Source: Syntrophales bacterium (GTDB taxonomy: Bacteria > Desulfobacterota > Syntrophia > Syntrophales > UBA2251). From it: a DNA stretch of 9,712 nt. A program made the translations under genes and the position numbers. Under the pieces are notes generated by a model. The model was not told the origin of the DNA, did not search any database, and was given only the letters and a program-made list of their open reading frames with translations. This document shows positions 1 through 5,322 of the stretch, one piece after another (the first letter of the stretch is position 1; every line of letters begins with the position of its first letter). Location of the stretch: contig JALNWL010000087.1 in assembly GCA_023230905.1 (NCBI GenBank), positions 1 to 9,712 on the forward strand, written 5' to 3'.

Positions 1-392
1 ACCGGATCTTCGTCCGCGCTCTCGATAACCTCCTCCACCTCGGCAGAAAAGAACTCTTCCGTTGAAACATATCGTCGTATGATACCGCGCTGCTTTCCTT
101 CCACCAGGACCTTGACGGTGCCGTCAGGAAGCCGCAGCAGCTGGATGATGATCCCGATGGTACCGGTGGTGTAGATATCATCCACGGTCGGATCATCCTT
201 TTGGGCGGTCTTCTGGGCCACCATGAAGATCCCCTTCTCGAACTTCATGGCGGACTCCAGGGCAGCGATCGACTTTTCGCGCCCTACGAAGAGCGGAACG
301 ATCATATGGGGGAAAACGACCACGTCCCGCAGGGGAAGGAGGGGAACCTTCAACAGGGAACTGTCTTCCCGATGTTTCATGGTATCACTCAT
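1..392 (-). CDS. lon: Lon protease, N-terminal fragment (runs off the window start)
   Basis: ATP-dependent cytoplasmic serine protease that degrades misfolded and regulatory proteins. Only the first 130 residues are present. They form the start of the LON substrate-binding domain: residues 14-40 carry the family pattern LLKVPLLPLRDVVVFPHM followed by IVPLFVGR, and residues 48-60 read AMKFEKGIFMVAQ. The AAA+ and Ser-Lys protease domains lie outside the window, so activity cannot be judged. I chose the ATG at 392 (MSDTMKHRED). A second ATG four codons in (380) is possible, and neither has a strong Shine-Dalgarno sequence (only a weak GGATAAAG upstream). The gene follows clpX on the same strand after 36 bases, with no terminator seen, and is probably the last gene of a tig-clpP-clpX-lon operon. 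Identification is firm from the N-terminal motifs and the gene order. Confidence 0.93.
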   Translation of the reverse strand, partial: MSDTMKHREDSSLLKVPLLPLRDVVVFPHMIVPLFVGREKSIAALESAMKFEKGIFMVAQKTAQKDDPTVDDIYTTGTIGIIIQLLRLPDGTVKVLVEGKQRGIIRRYVSTEEFFSAEVEEVIESADEDP

Positions 393-428
393 GTGCGTAT
401 CTTTATCCGTTCGGAATCGGATCGGCGT

Positions 429-1691
429 TCAGGCGGATTCCGATTTGTTTTCAAATAACAGGATGGGCTGAGCACCGCTCAGCACCACATCCTCGTTAAT
501 CACACATTCACGGACATCCAACCGGGAGGGTATGTCGTACATGATGTCCAGCATCGTGTTTTCGATGACGGCCCGCAATCCCCGTGCGCCTGATTTCCGG
601 CCGGCCGAAAGGTTGGCGATCGCACGCAGCGCCCCATCGGTGAACTTGAGTTTGACCTTTTCCATCTCGAACATCTTCTGGTACTGACGGATAATCGCGT
701 CTTTCGGTTCGACCAGGATCCGGACCAGATCCTCCTCCATCAGTTCGTTGAGTGTCGCCACGACCGGAAGTCGTCCGATGAATTCCGGAATCAGGCCGTA
801 CTTCAGCAGATCCTCGGGTTGGACGACTGTCAGCAGTTCGCCGATACTCTGAGATTTCTTGCTCCGTATATCCGCCCCGAACCCCAGGGTGTTTACGCCG
901 GTACGCTTGGCGATGATATTTTCGAGGCTGTTGAAGGCACCTCCGCAGATAAAGAGGATATTGCTGGTATCGACCTGGATGAATTCCTGCTGAGGATGCT
1001 TGCGGCCGCCCTTCGGCGGGATGTTGGCCATGGTCCCTTCGATGATTTTCAGGAGGGCCTGTTGCACGCCTTCACCCGAAACATCGCGCGTGATGGAAGG
1101 ATTTCCGGTCTTCTTGGCGATCTTGTCGATCTCGTCGATGTAGACGATCCCTTTCGACGCGCGCGCCACATCGTAATCCGAGTTCTGCAGGAGGCTCAGA
1201 ATGATGTTTTCGACGTCCTCGCCGACGTATCCGGCCTCGGTCAACGTCGTCGCATCGGCGATGGTGAAGGGGACGTTCAACATTCTGGCAAGCGTTTTGG
1301 CGAGCAGGGTCTTTCCGGACCCCGTCGGGCCGATGAGCAGAACATTGCTCTTTTCGATCTCCACCCCCTCCATGTCCACATCGGTGAACAGCCGCCGGTA
1401 ATGGTTGTAGACGGCGACGGAGAGGACCTTCTTCGTGCGATCCTGTCCGATGACGTACTGATCCAGAAATCGCTTGATGTCCGCGGGCTCGGGAATTCTC
1501 TGACCGGCCTGATCCACGACCGACGGGGACGCGTCTTCATCCACGATGCACTTGCACAGCTCGATGCATTCATCGCAGATATACGCCGACGGGCCCGCGA
1601 CCAGCTTTTTGACCTCGTTCTGATTCTTTCCGCAAAACGAACAGTACAGCATGCCCTGTCCCTCCTGCTGTGTTCGTCCCTTTTTCGTCAT
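429..1691 (-). CDS. clpX: ClpX, ATP-binding unfoldase subunit of ClpXP protease
   Basis: Hexameric AAA+ unfoldase that recognises tagged or folded substrates and threads them into ClpP. The 420-residue length is normal for the family. Visible in order: N-terminal zinc-binding domain with Cys17, Cys20, Cys39 and Cys42; Walker A GPTGSGKT at 121-128; pore loop GYVG at 154-157; Walker B IVYIDEID at 182-189; the GGRKHPQQ pore-2 region; the LGF loop (in NTLGFGAD) that docks on ClpP; and sensor-2 GARGL near the C-terminus. The ATG at 1691 has a GAGG eight bases upstream, and its N-terminus parallels the short basic leader of E. coli ClpX before the LLYC motif. A second ATG at 1652 (MLYCSFCGK) has a stronger AGGAGG at the same spacing and would give 407 residues with an intact zinc finger. 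The gene lies 27 bases after clpP and 36 before lon. Confidence 0.98.
   Translation of the reverse strand: MTKKGRTQQEGQGMLYCSFCGKNQNEVKKLVAGPSAYICDECIELCKCIVDEDASPSVVDQAGQRIPEPADIKRFLDQYVIGQDRTKKVLSVAVYNHYRRLFTDVDMEGVEIEKSNVLLIGPTGSGKTLLAKTLARMLNVPFTIADATTLTEAGYVGEDVENIILSLLQNSDYDVARASKGIVYIDEIDKIAKKTGNPSITRDVSGEGVQQALLKIIEGTMANIPPKGGRKHPQQEFIQVDTSNILFICGGAFNSLENIIAKRTGVNTLGFGADIRSKKSQSIGELLTVVQPEDLLKYGLIPEFIGRLPVVATLNELMEEDLVRILVEPKDAIIRQYQKMFEMEKVKLKFTDGALRAIANLSAGRKSGARGLRAVIENTMLDIMYDIPSRLDVRECVINEDVVLSGAQPILLFENKSESA
1650..1666 (-). promoter_or_regulatory. Internal ribosome binding site and alternative clpX start
   Basis: On the minus strand, AGGAGG (1661-1666) sits eight bases before an in-frame ATG (1650-1652) that begins MLYCSFCGK. 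It is a better Shine-Dalgarno match than the one for the upstream ATG at 1691. Either start yields the full zinc finger and AAA+ module. The site may be the real start, a second start, or chance, since the same bases encode Gln-Glu-Gly-Gln-Gly. Confidence 0.4.
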
Positions 1692-1718
1692 GGATCCAAC
1701 CTCACGGTTCCTATCGGG

Positions 1719-2303
1719 CTAAGCCCTTTTGGCGATGATCTCGTCGATGATGCCGTACTGTTTGGCCTGTTCCGGCGTCATGAAATAGTCCCGCTCCGTA
1801 TCCGTCATGATCTTGCTCAACTCCTGTCCGGTGAGGGAAGAGAGGATTATGTTGAGTTCCTCCTTCAGACGCAGGATTTCTCGGGCCTGGATATCGATGT
1901 CCGTGGCCTGGCCCTGGAAGCCGCCGAGCGGCTGGTGAATCAAGATCCGGGTATGCGGCAGGGCGTATCGTTTGCCCTTCTGTCCGGCCGCCAGCAACAG
2001 TGCGGCCATGCTGGCCGCCTGCCCCATGCAGACGGTGCACACGGATGGCTTGATGTACTGCATCGTATCGTAGATGGCAAGTCCGGAACTGACATGGCCC
2101 CCGGGGGAATTCAGGTAAAAGTAGATTTCCTTGTCCGGATCTTCTGATTCAAGATACAGGAGCTGAGCGATGATCAGATTGGCGACGTCGTCGTCGATCG
2201 CTGTTCCCAGAAAAATGATACGGTCTTTAAGCAGGCGCGAATAGATGTCGAACGCCCTCTCCCCGCGCCCGTCCTGTTCGATGACCATGGGAATAAGCGG
2301 CAT
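1719..2303 (-). CDS. clpP: ClpP, proteolytic subunit of ClpXP
   Basis: Self-compartmentalising serine protease. Fourteen subunits form a barrel that cleaves polypeptides fed in by ClpX. The 194-residue protein carries the complete catalytic triad: Ser98 in GQAASM, His123 in ILIHQP and Asp172 in TERDYFM. It also has the family signature LNSPGG at 64-69 and the C-terminal YGIIDEII. The N-terminus is short (MPLIPMVIEQ), resembling mature ClpP with little or no propeptide. The ATG at 2303 directly follows the TAA stop of tig, with no intervening base, and a strong GGGGAGGA lies inside the 3' end of tig about eight bases upstream, so the two genes are probably translationally coupled. Lying 27 bases upstream of clpX, it supplies the matching protease. 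No residue is missing or unusual. Confidence 0.98.
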   Translation of the reverse strand: MPLIPMVIEQDGRGERAFDIYSRLLKDRIIFLGTAIDDDVANLIIAQLLYLESEDPDKEIYFYLNSPGGHVSSGLAIYDTMQYIKPSVCTVCMGQAASMAALLLAAGQKGKRYALPHTRILIHQPLGGFQGQATDIDIQAREILRLKEELNIILSSLTGQELSKIMTDTERDYFMTPEQAKQYGIIDEIIAKRA

Positions 2304-3632
2304 TTATCGGTCCTCCCCTTCCGACGCGGCGGCATTCCGGATCGTCACCGTCGCCTTTTCCTCGACGAACCGGAATGTTTTGCGCTGGAGCAGGTCCATG
2401 CGCACCTGTTCCAGACTGCCCTCTTCTGCCAGTTTCGACCGCAGGTCCGGGATGTCCTTTCCCAATTTGGCGGCCATTTCGTGAAGCTGGGCATCGAGAT
2501 CCTCTTCGGTGACGGTCAACCCCTCCCTGTCCGCGATGGCCCGCATGAGAAACATGGTCTTGACGATTTTTCCCGCCTGCTCCTTCAGTTTTTCATGCAT
2601 GCCGAAGCTCAGTTCCGCCGCCTGCTGCTTGTCCATGCCAGCCCACGTCATCCGGCGCTGCATATCCGTCATCAGGTAGAACGTCTGACGCTCTACAAGG
2701 GACATCGGCACTTCGAACGGATTCTCCTTCAGCAGGGCATCCACCATCACCTCCTGGAACGCCGCCTCGTCCCGTCCCTTCTGATCCCCTTCCAGAGAGG
2801 ACCGGACATCCGCCATCAAGGCTTCGAGGGAGTCGTACTGTTCAAAGTTCTTGACGAATTCCTCATCGAGGGGCGGGAGTTTCTTTTCCCGAATCCCCTT
2901 GAGACTGACGCTGAACCGGACATCCTTGCCCGCAAGCTGCGCCTGGCCATAGTCATCCGGAAACTTAACCTGAATGTCCCGGGTTTCGCCCTTCTTCATC
3001 CCGACGAGCTGCTCCTCGAATCCGGGGATGAAGGTATGGGACCCGACCTCCAGAAAATAGTTTTCGGACTTGAGTTCATCGAGGGCCTGACCATCGATGG
3101 TGCCGGAGAAATCGATCGTTGCGAAATGTTTTTCCTGGAGTTCCCGATCGTCAGAGATTTCTTCGAGGGTGCCGTACATCTCCCGGATCTGAAGCAGACG
3201 AGCCTCCAGGTCCGCATCGGTGACGTCCGTCTGGATCTTTTCGAGTTCAAGCCCCGCATAGTTCTTCGGCTCGACCACCGGTTCGACTTCGACCGTGGCT
3301 GTGAAGAGGAGCGCCTGTTCCGGCTCGATGGATTTGGGGTCGACCTCCGGCTGGCTGACCGGCGTCAAGCGCTCGCGCTCGATGGCTTCTCGATAGTGGC
3401 GATTGACCAGATTCTGTACCGTTTCTCCTTCGGCGTATTCCTTGTAATGGGTCTGGAGCACCGGCAGTGGCACTTTTCCGGGGCGGAACCCCTTGATCTT
3501 GGCCTTCTTTCCGACGTCACGGTAGACCTGATCCAACTCCTTCTTGACATTCTCCCAGGGGATGACAAACGAAAACTTCTTCTTGACAGGGGTGATTTCC
3601 TCGACTTTTACATCCAGTATCTGTTCTTCCAC
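2304..3632 (-). CDS. tig: Trigger factor, ribosome-associated chaperone and prolyl isomerase
   Basis: Binds the ribosome next to the polypeptide exit tunnel, holds nascent chains and catalyses prolyl cis-trans isomerisation. The 442 residues match the usual length. The N-terminal domain carries the ribosome-docking signature GFRPGK at 48-53, in the loop that contacts ribosomal protein L23 in studied homologues. An FKBP-type isomerase domain spans about 168-248 (FATIDFSGTIDGQALD, then FIPGFEEQLVGMKKGE). The remainder is the helical C-terminal chaperone arm. The start is GTG rather than ATG (3630-3632), supported by AAGGAG ten bases upstream and by homology beginning immediately after it. tRNA-Leu ends 53 bases upstream with no terminator between. 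tig is the first protein gene of the tig-clpP-clpX-lon run, which pairs a folding chaperone with the proteases that clear failures. Confidence 0.97.
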   Translation of the reverse strand: MEEQILDVKVEEITPVKKKFSFVIPWENVKKELDQVYRDVGKKAKIKGFRPGKVPLPVLQTHYKEYAEGETVQNLVNRHYREAIERERLTPVSQPEVDPKSIEPEQALLFTATVEVEPVVEPKNYAGLELEKIQTDVTDADLEARLLQIREMYGTLEEISDDRELQEKHFATIDFSGTIDGQALDELKSENYFLEVGSHTFIPGFEEQLVGMKKGETRDIQVKFPDDYGQAQLAGKDVRFSVSLKGIREKKLPPLDEEFVKNFEQYDSLEALMADVRSSLEGDQKGRDEAAFQEVMVDALLKENPFEVPMSLVERQTFYLMTDMQRRMTWAGMDKQQAAELSFGMHEKLKEQAGKIVKTMFLMRAIADREGLTVTEEDLDAQLHEMAAKLGKDIPDLRSKLAEEGSLEQVRMDLLQRKTFRFVEEKATVTIRNAAASEGEDR

Positions 3633-3685
3633 GACTGTTCGACTCCTTATAGAGCTAAAAGGTTCTCCGCGCCCGTGATGTTGAC

Positions 3686-3771
3686 TGGTGCGAGAGAGGG
3701 GACTTGAACCCCTATCCGCAATGCGGGCTGGATCCTAAGTCCAGTGCGTCTGCCAGTTCCGCCACTCTCGC
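3686..3771 (-). tRNA. tRNA-Leu (anticodon UAG), CCA encoded
   Basis: A full class II tRNA can be folded by eye. The acceptor stem is GCGAGAG with CTCTCGC, the anticodon stem CTGGA with TCCAG, and the loop CTTAGGA gives anticodon TAG, which reads CUN leucine codons. The long variable arm (CCGC, loop ATT, GCGG) is typical of tRNA-Leu. The T arm is AGGGG with CCCCT around TTCAAGT, followed by discriminator A and an encoded CCA. Length is 86 bases including CCA. It has its own upstream promoter and reads toward tig, 53 bases away. Confidence 0.97.
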
Positions 3772-3784
3772 CGGGATACCGCTT

Positions 3785-3814
3785 TATATATGCATTCCCT
3801 CCGGCGATTGTCAA
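3785..3814 (-). promoter_or_regulatory. Sigma70-type promoter for tRNA-Leu, possibly for tig as well
   Basis: On the minus strand a perfect -35 box TTGACA (3809-3814) is followed after 18 bases by TATATA (3785-3790), which runs into further A residues. The -10 box ends 13 bases before the tRNA 5' end, so transcription would start only a few bases upstream of the mature tRNA. It lies between the tRNA-Pro terminator and tRNA-Leu. With no terminator seen between tRNA-Leu and tig, it could also feed the tig-clpP-clpX-lon operon. Confidence 0.8.
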
Positions 3815-3850
3815 CGTTATTGTTCCGTGTCCCGCGACCGGAACCTCCAC

Positions 3851-3875
3851 AAAAAAACCGCCCTACGGCGGTTTT
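3851..3875 (-). terminator. Intrinsic terminator after tRNA-Pro
   Basis: Directly after the encoded CCA of tRNA-Pro the minus strand reads AAAACCGCC, loop GTAG, GGCGGTTTT, then three more T residues. This is a nine-base-pair stem (3867-3875 with 3854-3862), GC-rich at the loop end, followed by a run of seven T in total. It should end the tRNA-Pro transcript before the tRNA-Leu promoter, separating the two tRNA genes into independent units. Confidence 0.88.
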
Positions 3876-3877
3876 AA

Positions 3878-3954
<77 letters not shown>

Positions 3955-3983
3955 ACTTGTCCCGTTTTCGCGAAACGGCGTGA

Positions 3984-4012
3984 TTCCTATCACCATCAGG
4001 GGTTGGTGTCAA
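3984..4012 (-). promoter_or_regulatory. Candidate promoter for tRNA-Pro
   Basis: On the minus strand a perfect -35 TTGACA (4007-4012) is followed after 17 bases by TAGGAA (3984-3989), a weak -10 preceded by TGA that gives the extended -10 pattern TGnT. The -10 ends 29 bases before the tRNA 5' end, leaving a leader of about 20 bases that contains a small inverted repeat. Spacing and the -35 match are good; the -10 match is poor. Confidence 0.6.
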
Positions 4013-4107
4013 GGACAATCGCGGCACATAATTCTTGAAAAAAGGGGGATTGTCCTGTAAAGGTCGGACTCAGTCATACCCATGAACCCTATGAGATCAC
4101 GGGGCTA

Positions 4108-4716
4108 TTGAATTTGAAACGAAACGACACCCCTTGGCGATGGATCGGAGCCGCCATGCTCGCCGCCTGTCTCTCGGCCGGATCCCCAGCCGTTGCGGAT
4201 ATCTACAAGTACGTCGACCCGGACGGGGTGATTCATCTCACCAACGTGCCTACCGACGACCGTGTCCGTTACGAATTGCTCATCCGGGAAAAGCGTGTGC
4301 TCTTCCGACCGGGAACGGACATCAAGAAATACGACCACATCATCGATCGGGCGTCGGAAAAATACCGCGTCGATCCGGCCCTGATCAAGGCCGTCATCAA
4401 GGCGGAATCCAACTTCAACCACCGGGCCGTTTCCCCCGTCGGCGCCCGCGGGCTCATGCAACTGATGCCGAAGACGGCTTCATCCCTCAATGTGGCCGAT
4501 TCGTTTCATCCGGAGAACAACATCGAGGGTGGCGTTCGCTACCTCCGTTACCTGCTCAACCTCTTCAACGGAAATCTGCCTCTGGCCGTGGCGGCCTACA
4601 ACGCCGGAGAAGGGGCTGTCAGCCGCTATCAAAACACCATCCCCCCCTATCCAGAAACCCAGACCTACGTCCGGCGCGTTCTCGATTTCTACCGCCAATA
4701 TCGTCAGATCAACTGA
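4108..4716 (+). CDS. Secreted lytic transglycosylase (SLT domain) with N-terminal DUF4124-like segment
   Basis: Likely cleaves the MurNAc-GlcNAc bond of peptidoglycan in the periplasm. The first 30 residues form a signal peptide (basic n-region, hydrophobic GAAMLAACLSAG core, AVA before Asp31). LAAC at 18-21 also fits a lipobox, so lipid attachment at Cys21 is an alternative. Residues 31-48 (DIYKYVDPDGVIHLTNVP) match the DUF4124-type segment often placed before SLT domains. The catalytic domain spans about 75-200: catalytic Glu100 in IKAESNFN, then GARGLMQLMP at 112-121 and AYNAGEGAV at 163-171. The frame opens after a TGA at 4036 and has no ATG or GTG before the signal peptide, so the start is a TTG, at 4108 or at 4114. 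The second has GGGG at better spacing. The next ATG (4156) would cut off the basic n-region. This is the only plus-strand protein gene here. Confidence 0.92.
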   Translation: MNLKRNDTPWRWIGAAMLAACLSAGSPAVADIYKYVDPDGVIHLTNVPTDDRVRYELLIREKRVLFRPGTDIKKYDHIIDRASEKYRVDPALIKAVIKAESNFNHRAVSPVGARGLMQLMPKTASSLNVADSFHPENNIEGGVRYLRYLLNLFNGNLPLAVAAYNAGEGAVSRYQNTIPPYPETQTYVRRVLDFYRQYRQIN

Positions 4717-4738
4717 AACCCGCCTGGTGGGCAAGAAC

Positions 4739-5314
4739 TCAATCGGCCGTCAGGTAGGGCCGCAGTCCTTCCAGTCGCTTGCCCTTGATTCCCGGAACGG
4801 CGGCCAACTCTTCAAGGGCGTGAAATACTTTCCGCCGGTCGCGTTCTCGAACGATCAGGAACGCGGTTTTCGGACCGATTCCCGGAACGAGCGTCAACTC
4901 CTCCACGGAGGCCGTGTTGACATCGAGCGGGATGCCGAGGGTCATGCGCTCTGCCGCGGGCATTTGACTCAACCGAATCCAACGTTTTCCGTCAGGTGCG
5001 GTGACGACTTGGACGAGATCGCCGCGGTTGAGGGGCCGGAGGAGCCCCGCCGGGAGGGATATCCTGTGCGGGTCGTTGTCCCACTCACCACTCCGCTTCA
5101 GGACGTCGAAGGCGGTGGATCCAGCAGGAACAAAGTAGACGCCGTGACGACGGGCATCCCCCGCGAGACGGATCTCGAGGGAAGACGAACGCGTTTCAGG
5201 GCTGGGATCGGCTGTCTTCTTTTCCCCTGAAGTCAACGCCACCGCCCCTAGGATCGACAGGAGACAGACAACGAGGAGGGTGATTCCACCCGTCTGTTGC
5301 CGGCCGGTCAGCAT
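4739..5314 (-). CDS. ComEA-like membrane-anchored helix-hairpin-helix DNA-binding protein
   Basis: Related to ComEA, the membrane-anchored receptor that binds double-stranded DNA outside the cytoplasmic membrane during natural transformation; the role here is inferred. Of 191 residues, about 11-28 form one transmembrane segment after a short basic N-terminus. Residues 30-45 are a polar linker. About 46-105 resemble an SLBB-type fold (HGVYFVPAGSTAFDVLKRSG, then LNRGDLVQV), which is a tentative call. Residues 129-190 hold two helix-hairpin-helix motifs: DVNTAS followed by VPGIGPKTA (143-151), then AVPGIKGKRL (172-181). The ATG at 5314 lies eight bases after the lysC stop, with only a weak AGG seven bases upstream, so it is probably the last gene of the ftsH-folP-acpS-tsaE-lysC run. 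Its stop faces the transglycosylase stop across 22 bases. No other competence gene is in view. Confidence 0.85.
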   Translation of the reverse strand: MLTGRQQTGGITLLVVCLLSILGAVALTSGEKKTADPSPETRSSSLEIRLAGDARRHGVYFVPAGSTAFDVLKRSGEWDNDPHRISLPAGLLRPLNRGDLVQVVTAPDGKRWIRLSQMPAAERMTLGIPLDVNTASVEELTLVPGIGPKTAFLIVRERDRRKVFHALEELAAVPGIKGKRLEGLRPYLTAD

Positions 5315-5322
5315 GGCTGAAC

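Noticed and set aside
819..2147. 442-residue plus-strand open frame opposite clpX and clpP
   Set aside because: Shadow of two strongly conserved minus-strand genes in GC-rich DNA. It spans the clpP-clpX junction, has no recognisable domain and is explained by codon bias.
2481..3707. 408-residue plus-strand open frame opposite tig
   Set aside because: Antisense shadow of trigger factor that runs on into the end of the tRNA-Leu gene. No domain recognised.
3647..3850. 67-residue minus-strand reading frame overlapping tRNA-Leu
   Set aside because: It reads straight through the tRNA (SGGTGRRTGLRIQ... is the translated tRNA sequence), a common source of false hypothetical proteins.
4035..4061. 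Possible plus-strand promoter for the transglycosylase (TTGAAA, 15 bases, TGTAAA)
   Set aside because: The spacer is short and the -10 matches only four of six positions. Other weak combinations in the same 100 bases are as good, so no promoter can be assigned.
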